From the NCBI RefSeq assembly GCF_025353065.1, contig NZ_JANXRJ010000103.1, positions 1 to 64,000 on the forward strand: 64,000 nt of DNA. Reading direction: 5' to 3'. The notes under the pieces are model-generated. The model saw only the letters and a list, made by a program, of their open reading frames with translations. It made no database searches and had not been told where the DNA came from. This document shows positions 26,229 to 34,695 of this stretch, one piece after another. Each line of letters begins with the position of its first letter. Position 1 is the stretch's first letter. Source of the stretch: Lapillicoccus sp. (GTDB lineage: Bacteria > Actinomycetota > Actinomycetes > Actinomycetales > Dermatophilaceae). Both the position numbers and the translations under genes were made by a program.

Positions 26229-27419
26229 TCACCGCCCGAGGCCCAGGGCGGCATACCCCGGCTTGATCACGGTGTCGATGAGGTCGAGCCGGACGTCGAA
26301 GGGGAGGAAGGCCGACTTCATCGCGTTGATGCTCACCCAGCGCAGGTCGGTGAGGTCCCAGCCGGCCTCGGCGGTCAGCAGCGACGCCTCGCGCGTCATG
26401 GTCGTCCCGCTCATCAGCCGGTTGTCGGTGTTGAGGGTGACCCGGAACCGCAGCCGCTTGAGCAGCGAGATCGGGTGCAGGCCAACGGAACTGGCCGCCG
26501 CGGTCTGGATGTTGCTGCTCGGGCACATCTCCAGCGGGATCCGCGTGTCGCGGACGTAGGCGGCGAGGAGCCCGAGATAGACGTCGCCGAGGTCGACGTC
26601 CTCGAGCGAGGTCAGGCCGCGCGCCGTCGCGGCCGCCAGCCACTCCGGGAAGGGCACGCCCTCGACGGTGATGTCGTCGACGATCCGCACCCCGTGGCCG
26701 AGGCGGTCGGCGCCGCACCACTGGATCGCCTCCCAGATGCTCTTCAGCCCGAAGGCCTCGCCGGCGTGGATCGTGAAGTGGGCACTCTCGCGGCGGAGGT
26801 ACTCGAAGGCCGCGAGGTGGCGAGTGGGCGGATAGCCGGCCTCCGCGCCCGCGATGTCGAAGCCCGCGACCCCGCGGTCGCGGTAGCGCACCGCCAGCTC
26901 GGCGATCTCGCGGCTGTTGGCGGCGTGCCGCATCGCGGTGAGCAGGGCGCCGACCCGGATCGGGCGACCGGCCTCGGCGGCGAGCCGCTCCCCGTCGCGG
27001 AACCCCGCGTTGACCGTCTCGACCACCTCCTCCAGGGTGAGGCCCGCGGTGAGGTGCTGCTCGGGGGCATAGCGGCTCTCGGCGTAGACCACGCCGTCGG
27101 CCGCGAGGTCCTGGACGCACTCGCTGGCGATGCGGAAGAGCCCCTCCTGCGTCTGCATCACCACGAGGGTCTGGTCGAAGGTCTCGAGGTAGCGCGGCAG
27201 CGACCCGGAGTCCGCGCTGTCGCGGAACCACCGACCCAGGGCGCTCGCCTCGGTGGCCGGCAGCCCGGCATACCCGATCCGCTCGGCGAGCTCGATGATG
27301 GTCTGCGGGCGCACCCCGCCGTCGAGGTGGTCGTGCAGCAGGACCTTGGGGGCGCGCCGCAGGACCTCCTCCGTGGGAGGGTCCGTCGTCAGGATGGTGG
27401 GCGGGGTCGAGACGCTCAT
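26229..27419 (-). CDS. add: Adenosine deaminase
   Basis: A 396-residue zinc amidohydrolase-superfamily enzyme converting (deoxy)adenosine to (deoxy)inosine. Metal and catalytic motifs are all present: [41 protein letters not shown] and [12 protein letters not shown]. Length is slightly above the usual 330-360 because of terminal extensions. The ATG is preceded by TAGGGT with six-base spacing, so it has its own leaderless promoter despite following deoA on the same strand (75-bp gap). Part of the nucleoside salvage group with deoA, cdd and the BMP transporter. Confidence 0.95.
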   Translation of the reverse strand: MSVSTPPTILTTDPPTEEVLRRAPKVLLHDHLDGGVRPQTIIELAERIGYAGLPATEASALGRWFRDSADSGSLPRYLETFDQTLVVMQTQEGLFRIASECVQDLAADGVVYAESRYAPEQHLTAGLTLEEVVETVNAGFRDGERLAAEAGRPIRVGALLTAMRHAANSREIAELAVRYRDRGVAGFDIAGAEAGYPPTRHLAAFEYLRRESAHFTIHAGEAFGLKSIWEAIQWCGADRLGHGVRIVDDITVEGVPFPEWLAAATARGLTSLEDVDLGDVYLGLLAAYVRDTRIPLEMCPSSNIQTAAASSVGLHPISLLKRLRFRVTLNTDNRLMSGTTMTREASLLTAEAGWDLTDLRWVSINAMKSAFLPFDVRLDLIDTVIKPGYAALGLGR

Positions 27420-27425
27420 CCGCTC

Positions 27426-27431
27426 ACCCTA
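27426..27431 (-). promoter_or_regulatory. -10 box of leaderless add promoter
   Basis: TAGGGT on the minus strand, six bases (GAGCGG), then the ATG at 27419. Confidence 0.7.
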
Positions 27432-27494
27432 GTGACCCCGGTATGCCGCCCTGCCGCTCAGATCGTCTCCGCCCACCCCCCGCCTCAGGGCGCC

Positions 27495-28793
27495 TCAACC
27501 CACCCGGTCGATGACCAGCGGGAGCAGGTCGGGCCGCGACCCCTCGGGAGCGATGAAGAAGGCCCCGTCGAGCGCCTCGAGCGCGCGCTCGAACCGCTCC
27601 GGGGTGTCGGTGTGGAGAGTCAGCAGCGGCTGCCCGCCGCGCACGGACGCGCCGGGCTTGGCGTGCATCTCGATGCCGGCGCCGGCCTGCACGGGGTCCT
27701 CCTTGCGAGCCCGACCGGCCCCGAGCCGCCACGCCGCGACCCCGACCTTCAACGCGTCGAGCGAGGTCAGGACCCCGTCGGCCGGCGCTATGACGACGTG
27801 GGTCTCGCGGGCGGTCGGGAGCGTCGCCCCGGGGTCCCCGCCCTGCGCGCGGATCATCGCGCGCCAGACGTCCATCGCCCGACCGTCCGCGAGCGCGTCG
27901 GCCGGGTCGACGTCCCCGCGACCGGCGCCCGCGAGCATCTCGCGCGCGAGGGTGAGGGTCAGCTCGACGACGTCCGGCGGGCCGCCGCCGGCGAGCACCT
28001 CCACCGACTCGCGCACCTCGAGCGCGTTGCCGGCCGTCAGCCCGAGCGGGGTCTGCATGTTGGTGAGGAGGGCGACCGTGCGCACGCCGGCGTCGGTGCC
28101 GAGCGCCACCATCGTCTCGGCGAGCTCGCGGGCCGAGGCGACGTCCTTCATGAACGCTCCCGACCCGACCTTGACGTCGAGGACGAGCGCGCCGGTGCCC
28201 TCGGCGATCTTCTTGCTCATGATCGAGCTCGCGATGAGCGGGATCGACTCCACGGTGCCGGTGACGTCGCGCAGGGCGTAGAGCTTCTTGTCCGCCGGGG
28301 CGAGGCCGTCGCCGGCGGCGCAGATGACCGCGCCGACCCCCTCGAGCTGCGCGAGCATCTGCTCGGTGGTGAGGGAGGCGCGCCAGCCGGGGATCGACTC
28401 GAGCTTGTCGAGGGTGCCCCCGGTGTGACCCAGGCCGCGCCCGGACAGCTGGGGCACAGCGACCCCGCAGGCCGCGACGAGCGGCGCCAGCGGCAGCGTG
28501 ATCTTGTCACCGACGCCACCGGTCGAGTGCTTGTCGGAGGTCGGCCGGGAGAGCCTGCTGAAGTCCATCCGCTCGCCCGAGGCGATCATCGCGGCGGTCC
28601 AGCGGGCGATCTCCGGGCGGGTCATCCCGTTGAGGAGGATGGCCATCGCGAGCGCCGACATCTGCTCGTCGGCGACCACGCCGCGCGTGTAGGCGTCGAT
28701 GACCCAGTCGATCTGGGGGTCTGACAGCTCGCCACGCCCCCGCTTGGTGACGATGACGTCGACGGCATCGAAGGCTTCGTTCGCTTCGCTCAC
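27495..28793 (-). CDS. deoA: Thymidine (pyrimidine-nucleoside) phosphorylase
   Basis: A 432-residue phosphorylase releasing pyrimidine base and (deoxy)ribose 1-phosphate. Motifs: VIVTKRGRGELSDPQIDWVIDAY at the N-terminus, DKHSTGGVGDKITLPLAP phosphate loop, SGRGLGHTGGTLDKLESIPG (the family signature), and ALVLDVKVGSGAFMKD. GTG start at 28793 is preferred over the track start because it removes a segment lying in repeat B and is preceded by CATGAT at six-base spacing. It would work with DeoC (13 kb) after phosphopentomutase, which is not in the window. It is separated from cdd by the whole tad operon. Confidence 0.94.
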   Translation of the reverse strand: MSEANEAFDAVDVIVTKRGRGELSDPQIDWVIDAYTRGVVADEQMSALAMAILLNGMTRPEIARWTAAMIASGERMDFSRLSRPTSDKHSTGGVGDKITLPLAPLVAACGVAVPQLSGRGLGHTGGTLDKLESIPGWRASLTTEQMLAQLEGVGAVICAAGDGLAPADKKLYALRDVTGTVESIPLIASSIMSKKIAEGTGALVLDVKVGSGAFMKDVASARELAETMVALGTDAGVRTVALLTNMQTPLGLTAGNALEVRESVEVLAGGGPPDVVELTLTLAREMLAGAGRGDVDPADALADGRAMDVWRAMIRAQGGDPGATLPTARETHVVIAPADGVLTSLDALKVGVAAWRLGAGRARKEDPVQAGAGIEMHAKPGASVRGGQPLLTLHTDTPERFERALEALDGAFFIAPEGSRPDLLPLVIDRVG

Positions 28794-28799
28794 GCCCCC

Positions 28800-28805
28800 A
28801 TCATG
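28800..28805 (-). promoter_or_regulatory. -10 box of leaderless deoA promoter
   Basis: CATGAT on the minus strand, six bases (GGGGGC), then GTG at 28793. The repeat B2 hairpin lies immediately upstream and would insulate deoA from tad transcription. Confidence 0.55.
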
Positions 28806-28821
28806 TCGGACGGGTCCGGAG

Positions 28822-28910
28822 CCCTCCTCGTTCCAAACACGCGTTTTACCAAGTTCTCGGGCCCCGGAGGCCACCGGACTTGATAAAACGTGTGTTCGGA
28901 ACGAGGAGGG
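28822..28910. repeat. Palindromic repeat family B, copy 2 (89 bp)
   Basis: Arms of 32 bp (28822-28853 and 28879-28910) pair with three mismatches. Outer sequence CCCTCCTCGTTCC and the CCGGAGG loop match copy 1 at 24168-24248. It sits between the end of the tad operon and the deoA promoter, in line with transcription termination after the pilus genes. Confidence 0.88.
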
Positions 28911-28929
28911 GGTGGCGCGCGGGGGTGGG

Positions 28930-31900
28930 TCAGGCGGAGGCCGGGGTCCGCGTGCCGAGCAGGTGGGTCACGAGTGCCTCGGTCTCGCCCTCCAACGGCA
29001 CGTCGTATGCCGCGAGGGTGCGGCTCATCTCGTCGACCGCCTCGCGGACGGCCTCGATGCCGGCGCGCTGCTGCTCGACCTCGAGCACGTCCCGCCACAG
29101 CACCTGCGAGGTGCGGGCGAGCCGCAGCCCGCCGCCCGCTGCGGCCGCAGCCCCCTGCGCGTCCCCCGCCTCACGGGCGAGCTCGACGAGCCGATGCGCG
29201 ACGCCCACGACGCTGCGCACGATCGAGCGCTCGAGCGCGAGCCCGGCCAGCCAGGAGTAGTGCCCGTCGGCGCGGCCCTCGAACGGTTCGCCCCGGACGA
29301 GCCGCAGGGCCCGCCGGAGGTTCTCGCCCTCGGCGATGCGGCCGTTGGTGCCCTTGGCGCGGTCGACGAGGGTGCAGAAGGCGTGCCAGTCGCAGGCGAC
29401 GCCGCCGCCCAGGGAGTAGCGCCCGCCCCCGTCGACGCGCAGCCGGGCGAGCCCGTCGGGGCCGGCGCCCAGCCAGTCGCGGACCCGCACGAGGGTGGCG
29501 GTGAAGACCGACTGGCTCACGCCGCGGGGCCAGATCGCGCCGGCGAGCACAGCGGGGTGCACGCCGCCGGGGTGGGCGGCGAGGTAGGCGATGATCTCCT
29601 CGGCCAGCGGCCGGGCGCCGGGGTCGATCGGCCCGGGAGCGCGGACGGTGATCGGGCCGAGGAAGCCGACCCGGGCCTCGGTCACGGCGAACGCCCCGTC
29701 GTCGGTCGTCAGCGGCGACATCGGGACGGCAGCGAGTCCCACGCGGTCGGGGGTGTGGGGGACGCTCTCGGCCGCGCCGAACAGCTGCGCGACGGCCGAC
29801 AGGGCCTCGCGACTGACGCGGTAGGCCTCGAGGGTCACCCCGAGGACCGAGGTGGTGAGCATCCCGGCCTCGTCGACCACGAGCTCCCACGACGCGTCGG
29901 GGATGTCGCCGACCCCGACGAGGCCGACGGCCCGGCGGGGGCCCGAGGTGATCAGTGCGAGCCGAGCGAGCAGCTCGGGCGCGACGGGAGCGGCGAGCAC
30001 GGCATACTCCGCCGGACCGTCGGCTCCGCGCGCGAGGCGGCGGGTGAGGGTCTCGTCCCCCGCGACCGCAGGACGGATCTCGAAGCGCTCCGCGAGACCG
30101 GCGAGGTCGGGCGTCGTGTCGATGACACCGGCGCTGAGCTGCTCGATCTCCGGCGGAAGCCCCACGGCTGAGACCTTGACGCCGTCGGACCACGGCTGGG
30201 TGGCCAGCTGGATCGCGAGGGCGATCGCGACCTGCTCGGCGATGGTCGCGTCACCGACGAGCCGGATCGGCCCGGCCGCGGCCTCGAGGTCGATCAGCAG
30301 ATCGGCGCCGGAGCCGTCGCGGCCGAGGGCCACGAGACCGGGGTATGCCGCGACCCCGGCCGACGTCGAGGACCGCCCGAGGTCGTGGCGTCGCAGGGTC
30401 CACGTCGCCCCGTCGTCCTCGGCGCGCCACGGCTCGGGCGCCGCCGGACGCGGCTGGATGAGCATCAGGGTGACCACGTCGTCCGTCGCCCGCGCAGCGA
30501 AGATCTGGGGCGGCACGGTGAGCGAGGCGGCGCAGCGGGCGGCGAGCAGACGGAGCGCCAGGTTGATCCACCGCGCGCGCTCGAGGTCCGCCCCGACGCG
30601 CAACCCGACCTCCGCGGAGACGCCCAGGGCCGACGGGCTCGAGCCACCGCCGTTGCGGCGGCGCTGGCGCATCAGGGCCAACAGGATGCAGGCGGCGAAG
30701 GTGCCACCGGTGGCCAGGCTGGCGACCAACGGGTTGACCGGCTGGACGGGGGACATCGAGCCCTGGTCGGGTCGGCCGGGCGCTGACGGGGGCGCCAGGT
30801 CCGGCGATGGCGCAGTCGCGGGCGCGTTGTCCGGGACCGGTGCGGTAGGCAGGAAGCCGACCCCGGTCACCGAGCTGCCCTGGGGGGCCCACGCCTGCAC
30901 CGCAGGAGCCGTCGTGCCCGTCGGGGTGGTCGTGCCCGTCGTGCCCGTCGGGGCCGTGGTCGAGGGATGCAGGTCGGGCATGGGCGCGGAGACGGCCTGC
31001 CGGGCGGGCGGCGGGGTGACGGGCACGCGGCCGACGCCCACGGCGTCGTCCGGCATGACCAGCTCCCAGCCCGGCTGGATGAGCTTTGCGAGGTGCAGGG
31101 TGCCGCCGCCGGGCTGGACGCGACCCTCGTTGAGGGCGTAGATCTCCTTGTAGCGGCGTCCGTCGCCCAGGTGCTTCTCGGCGATCTCCCACAGGCTGTC
31201 GTGGTGGTGCCCGCGCGGGGGCTCGACGACGTAGACCTTCTTGCCGGCGACGTCGGAGGACGAGGTAGCGGTCGAGGCCGGGATGGCCGAGGCGGCACCG
31301 GTGCTCGCGGGGATATCGGGCGCGCGGGGGCCCATCGTCACGGGGCCGGCTGAGGTCGTGTCCCCCGGCGCCAGGGCGGAGATGGTCGTCGACGGCCGCG
31401 CCGGGGTGGCGTCACTGAGGGCTCCGGTGACGGCGGCGACCTGACCCAGGACGACCGAGCTCAGCAGGACGCCGCCGATGAGCATGCGGGCGAGCCGTTG
31501 CGACGGCCCGGAGAACGGGACCGGCCTCGGGACGCCGTGGTGGTTGACCGCCGAGAAGAGCTCGACGATGAGGCAGACGACGAACTGCAGCCACGCCAGC
31601 CAGACGACGGCGACGAGGACGACGAGCAGCTGCTCGACCCCGAGGTGCTGGGTGAGGTCGTCACGGGTGGGCAGACGGGTCGGGATGGGGGGTCGACCGG
31701 AGAGCCACAGCAGGAGCACCGGCACCCCGACGACGATGGCCAGGAGCGCGACGAGCGACAGGAGGCGACGCAGGACGGACGGTCGGTCGTCCTCGGGCGC
31801 GGCCTGCCGGAAACGCTGCGGGCCACTGGCGCCGACGGGGCCGGAGGCGTCGGCGGCTGAGGACCCGCGCTTACGGCCGGGGGTGATCTTCCGTCCGGAG

Positions 31901-31938
31901 GGGCGCGTCGGGTTCGGTGCCTGGGGCCTCTGGGTCAT
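28930..31938 (-). CDS. Large membrane protein with LysM and BTAD-like domains, tad-linked
   Basis: A 1002-residue protein, last gene of the tad operon. After a basic N-terminus come three membrane segments (LLSLVALLAIVVGVPVLLLWL, LLVVLVAVVWLAWLQFVVCLI and a third around LIGGVLLSSVVLGQVAAVTGAL), a LysM-like segment (VVEPPRGHHHDSLWEIAEKHLGDGRRYKEIY), a Pro/Thr-rich linker, another helix (LVASLATGGTFAACILLAL), and from about residue 840 a winged-helix plus BTAD-type helical repeat region (FTATLVRVRDWLGAGPDGLARLRVDGGGRYSL). BTAD domains normally belong to SARP-type regulators. The ATG at 31938 overlaps the upstream gene by ATGA; the track's 1200-residue frame extends wrongly upstream. Function unknown; similar proteins accompany actinobacterial Flp pilus loci. 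Confidence 0.78.
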   Translation of the reverse strand: MTQRPQAPNPTRPSGRKITPGRKRGSSAADASGPVGASGPQRFRQAAPEDDRPSVLRRLLSLVALLAIVVGVPVLLLWLSGRPPIPTRLPTRDDLTQHLGVEQLLVVLVAVVWLAWLQFVVCLIVELFSAVNHHGVPRPVPFSGPSQRLARMLIGGVLLSSVVLGQVAAVTGALSDATPARPSTTISALAPGDTTSAGPVTMGPRAPDIPASTGAASAIPASTATSSSDVAGKKVYVVEPPRGHHHDSLWEIAEKHLGDGRRYKEIYALNEGRVQPGGGTLHLAKLIQPGWELVMPDDAVGVGRVPVTPPPARQAVSAPMPDLHPSTTAPTGTTGTTTPTGTTAPAVQAWAPQGSSVTGVGFLPTAPVPDNAPATAPSPDLAPPSAPGRPDQGSMSPVQPVNPLVASLATGGTFAACILLALMRQRRRNGGGSSPSALGVSAEVGLRVGADLERARWINLALRLLAARCAASLTVPPQIFAARATDDVVTLMLIQPRPAAPEPWRAEDDGATWTLRRHDLGRSSTSAGVAAYPGLVALGRDGSGADLLIDLEAAAGPIRLVGDATIAEQVAIALAIQLATQPWSDGVKVSAVGLPPEIEQLSAGVIDTTPDLAGLAERFEIRPAVAGDETLTRRLARGADGPAEYAVLAAPVAPELLARLALITSGPRRAVGLVGVGDIPDASWELVVDEAGMLTTSVLGVTLEAYRVSREALSAVAQLFGAAESVPHTPDRVGLAAVPMSPLTTDDGAFAVTEARVGFLGPITVRAPGPIDPGARPLAEEIIAYLAAHPGGVHPAVLAGAIWPRGVSQSVFTATLVRVRDWLGAGPDGLARLRVDGGGRYSLGGGVACDWHAFCTLVDRAKGTNGRIAEGENLRRALRLVRGEPFEGRADGHYSWLAGLALERSIVRSVVGVAHRLVELAREAGDAQGAAAAAGGGLRLARTSQVLWRDVLEVEQQRAGIEAVREAVDEMSRTLAAYDVPLEGETEALVTHLLGTRTPASA

Positions 31939-32438
31939 GGGACTGCTCCGTTGATTCCGGTGACCGCGCTGGCCGTCGCTGTGCCCGCGATGTCGATGGT
32001 GTCGATGTGGACGAGGGACAGCAGCGTGGTCGGGATCGTCGCCTTGAGCGAGACCGTCACCGTGGTGGCGGTGATCTGGGTGGGTCCGTCGAGCGTGTAG
32101 CCGGAGTTCTTCGTGACGTAGTCCGCCGCCGCCGCTTGGGCGTCCGCCTGCTTGAGCACGACCCGGCCGGTGCTGCGCAGCGTGGTTACGTCGATCTGGC
32201 GCGCCCCGGCGCGCGCGGCCTGCTCGGCGACGTCGAAGGCACGGTCCTTCGCGTTGATGACGCGTCCCCCGTCGATGGCGAGACCGGCGACGCCGAAGAG
32301 GACGACGGACAGCCCGATGACGAACACGCTCATCGAGCCGTCGTCGCGCCGCCCACGGCGCACGCGACGGACGGTGCGCACGACTGCGGGAGCACCAGGA
32401 CGGGAGGCGGGGCCTCGGTGCCGACCGTGCTGCATCAT
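31935..32438 (-). CDS. TadG-like pilus assembly protein
   Basis: A 167-residue protein with a basic leader, RRDDGSMSVFVIGLSVVLFGVAGLAIDGGRVINAKDRAFDVAEQAARAG, i.e. the TadE/G prepilin-like pattern of a single helix followed by an amphipathic region with AAR residues. The remainder is extracytoplasmic. This group (Flp pilus assembly TadG-like) anchors or modifies the pilus. Four-base overlaps at both ends show tight coupling inside the tad operon. Confidence 0.75.
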   Translation of the reverse strand: MMQHGRHRGPASRPGAPAVVRTVRRVRRGRRDDGSMSVFVIGLSVVLFGVAGLAIDGGRVINAKDRAFDVAEQAARAGARQIDVTTLRSTGRVVLKQADAQAAAADYVTKNSGYTLDGPTQITATTVTVSLKATIPTTLLSLVHIDTIDIAGTATASAVTGINGAVP

Positions 32439-32929
32439 GGCGTCCCCGTCCTGCGGAACTGGTCGAGGGGCGCGACGCTGGTGCCCCGCACGGTGGTCGA
32501 GCCGGGGAGGCCGACGAGCCCGAGGTCGCCATAGGTGATCACGCAGGAGATCTGGACGGTGACGCTACCGCCGGCGACGAAGTCGGAGGTGTCGACGGCG
32601 GCCGGGCAGGAGGTCGCGCCCATCGACGCCGAGACGGCACTGGCCGCTGCTCCCTGTGCCTCCCCGGACGAGCGGGCCAGTGACGCGGCACGAGCGGCGT
32701 CGCGAGCGGCGGAGTCGACGTCGCCCTGACGCAGGACCAGACGGCCGCCAGCGGCGATGAGCAGCACGAAGGCGAAGAGGAGGGGCACGAGGATGACGAC
32801 CTCCACGGCCATCGACCCGCCGTCCCGTCGACCCGCGCAGCGGAGGGGTCGACGCGACCCACATCCGGAGAGGGAGGAGCCACGACGAAGGACGTGGGTG
32901 CCCGAGCGTCGTCCGACCGACAGCGCCAT
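32435..32929 (-). CDS. TadE-like pseudopilin, second copy
   Basis: A 164-residue TadE-family protein: basic leader ending RRDGGSMAVEVVILVPLLFAFVLLIAAGGRLVLRQGDVDSAARDAARAAS, where the helix with its glutamate at position +5-like (AVEVV) is characteristic. Two cysteines in SCPAAV and ISCVITYG may form a disulfide outside the cell. The start at 32929 is chosen because AGGAGG lies about nine bases upstream; the track's ATG at 32986 has no ribosome site but cannot be excluded. It overlaps the TadG-like gene by four bases. Confidence 0.75.
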   Translation of the reverse strand: MALSVGRRSGTHVLRRGSSLSGCGSRRPLRCAGRRDGGSMAVEVVILVPLLFAFVLLIAAGGRLVLRQGDVDSAARDAARAASLARSSGEAQGAAASAVSASMGATSCPAAVDTSDFVAGGSVTVQISCVITYGDLGLVGLPGSTTVRGTSVAPLDQFRRTGTP

Positions 32930-32993
32930 CGCCACTCCCCCTCCTGCGTGATCTGCGTGATCGGTGATGACCATGGTCTCGGTCATCGTCGTT

Positions 32994-33422
32994 TCAGTTG
33001 TCGGGCCGGAACTGCTCGACCGGCCCCTGCGAAACGGCCGAGATGTTCTCCAGCTGCGGGATCGGCACGAGGGAGAGCGGCTTCGCCGTCACCTCGACAC
33101 GGACGGTGAGCGCCGGAGCCGCCTGCTGCTGGATGACGACGTCCGTGACGAGCCCGTTGCCGATCTTCTTCGCGTAGTCGATCGCCTGCTGCTGGGCCTG
33201 CGCGGGGGTTCCCCCCGTGCGCAGCACCCGGGCAGCCTCTCGGGCGGTCGACGAGACGACCTGGTGACCGAGGTAGAACAGCGCGAACTGCACGGTGATG
33301 AAGATGACGAACATCAGCATCGGCGTGTAGAACAACAGCTCGATCGAGCTCGCGCCCGAGTCACTCCGTCGGAGTCTCCCGGATCGTGCCCGCCGTGCTG
33401 CCGCTGCCAACCCCCCGGTCAT
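32994..33422 (-). CDS. TadE-like pseudopilin, first copy
   Basis: A 142-residue TadE-family protein with basic leader and GASSIELLFYTPMLMFVIFITVQFALFYLGHQVVSSTAREAARVLRTGG, a near-textbook TadE domain (Glu in SIELL, helix, then STAREAAR). The remaining residues form an extracytoplasmic domain. Both ATG (33422) and GTG (33428) are possible starts. It follows the Flp pilin by 10 bp or less and is part of the same operon. Confidence 0.82.
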   Translation of the reverse strand: MTGGLAAAARRARSGRLRRSDSGASSIELLFYTPMLMFVIFITVQFALFYLGHQVVSSTAREAARVLRTGGTPAQAQQQAIDYAKKIGNGLVTDVVIQQQAAPALTVRVEVTAKPLSLVPIPQLENISAVSQGPVEQFRPDN

Positions 33423-33432
33423 CAGCACCCGA

Positions 33433-33669
33433 TCAGGGGGCGGCGGGTACGGGCGGCGTCACCGTGATGTTGGCGGCGGCGGAGGTGATCTTGTCGTAGA
33501 GGACCTTGCTGACGATCCCGACGAGGATGACCAGCACCGAGGTGATGATCACCCACTCGACCGCGGAGGCCCCACGGTCGCCGGCCGCACCGAGGGCACG
33601 GGCCCGGTCGACGCGACGGCGGACGAACAGTTCGAGGACCTGAGCCGGCCCGGCGTGAAGAAAAAACAT
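33433..33669 (-). CDS. flp: Flp-type pilin
   Basis: A 78-residue prepilin: long basic leader (VRRRVDRARALGAAGDRGA), then SAVEWVIITSVLVILVGIVSKVLYDKI, matching the Flp/Fap hydrophobic domain with the conserved glutamate at about +5 of the mature protein (GASAVEW). The short C-terminus AANITVTPPVPAAP is typical of actinobacterial Flp. This is the probable major pilin. It has the best ribosome site in the operon (AGGGGAG, 6 bases before ATG), fitting high expression, and a 99-bp gap upstream that may carry an extra promoter. Codons 2-4 form an unusual T-run (ATGTTTTTTCTT). Confidence 0.85.
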   Translation of the reverse strand: MFFLHAGPAQVLELFVRRRVDRARALGAAGDRGASAVEWVIITSVLVILVGIVSKVLYDKITSAAANITVTPPVPAAP

Positions 33670-33768
33670 GAGCTCCCCTTGTGGTGTCTTTTCGGGCTGT
33701 TCCGGTCATCTGACGGGCCCTGCTCCCCAGCGGTTCCCGAGATTGAGCACTCGTCCTCGGCAGGTCAC

Positions 33769-34695
33769 TCACAGGCCGCTGCTGAGAACTCGTGCAATGG
33801 CAGGGTACGTCAGGAAGGTAAGAAACCCTACACACAGCAGCAGCTGGGCGACGAGCATCGACTGGGACCGCGCCTGCGCCCGACCCTCGGCCTCGGCGAG
33901 CTCGCGCTGCCGCATCGAGTCGGCCCGGGCATACAGCGAGTCGCGCACCTTGGCCCCATCCTCGGCCACCAGGCCGAGCGCGGCGGAGAGGTCGCGCAGC
34001 TCGTCGATCTGCAGCTCGTTACCCAGCTGTCCCAACGCCGCCCACGGCGTGACGCCCTGCAGCCGCGCCGTCCGGAGGGTGTCCCGGATGAGGAGCATGC
34101 CCCACCCGCTGGAGATCCCGGCGGCGGTGTCGAGGGCCTCGGGGACACCGCGACCGCCGCTCAGGTTCATCGCCACGAGGTCGAGGAACGAGCTGATGAC
34201 GTGCCGGAAGTCGCGCCGCCGGTCGGCCGCCGTCCCCCGCAGCTGGAGCGTCGGCAGGACCAGTCCGAGAAGGCCGAGCAGCAGTGCGCCCCACAGCGGC
34301 ACGAACCCGACCGCGGTGACGCCCATCGCGACGAGGACGATGCCCAGGGCGACCGGGACGGCGATCCCGATGACCCCGCAGACGAGGCTCGTGGCGATGT
34401 GGTTCTCGACCGAGCGCAGGGTCATCGCGAGGTCGGCGCGGACGGACGGGGGGAGCCGGACCCCGCGCGCCTCCATGACCTCCCGCACCTGGGCACCGAT
34501 CCGGCGCAGCCGCAGCGACTCTCCCGTGAAGCGGTCGTCCACCGAGAGGACGGAGTCGCGACGGAAGCGCTGCCGGTCGAGGTCGAGGCGGGCGAGCGCG
34601 GAGGCACCGGAGACGGGTCGCTGGTCGAGGAGGGAGACGAGCAGGAAGAAGCCGACACCGGCCACCGCGCCGAAGAGGATGACGAAGGTGATCAC
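33769..34695 (-). CDS. tadC: Flp pilus assembly platform protein TadC
   Basis: A 308-residue inner-membrane platform protein of the type II secretion F (T2SSF) family. An N-terminal helix, a cytoplasmic region, paired helices (LVCGVIGIAVPVALGIVLVAMGV, FVPLWGALLLGLLGLVLPTLQL), the T2SSF helical domain (DFRHVISSFLDLVAMNLSGGRGVPEALDTAA) and a final helix MLVAQLLLCVGFLTFLTYPAI are visible. It would work with TadB and the CpaF ATPase. The ATG overlaps the tadB stop by four bases. Confidence 0.88.
   Translation of the reverse strand: MITFVILFGAVAGVGFFLLVSLLDQRPVSGASALARLDLDRQRFRRDSVLSVDDRFTGESLRLRRIGAQVREVMEARGVRLPPSVRADLAMTLRSVENHIATSLVCGVIGIAVPVALGIVLVAMGVTAVGFVPLWGALLLGLLGLVLPTLQLRGTAADRRRDFRHVISSFLDLVAMNLSGGRGVPEALDTAAGISSGWGMLLIRDTLRTARLQGVTPWAALGQLGNELQIDELRDLSAALGLVAEDGAKVRDSLYARADSMRQRELAEAEGRAQARSQSMLVAQLLLCVGFLTFLTYPAIARVLSSGL

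Noticed and set aside
31939-32532. N-terminal extension of the 1200-residue ORF in the tad operon
   Set aside because: Overlaps the TadE/TadG genes in another frame; the ATGA-coupled start at 31938 is better.
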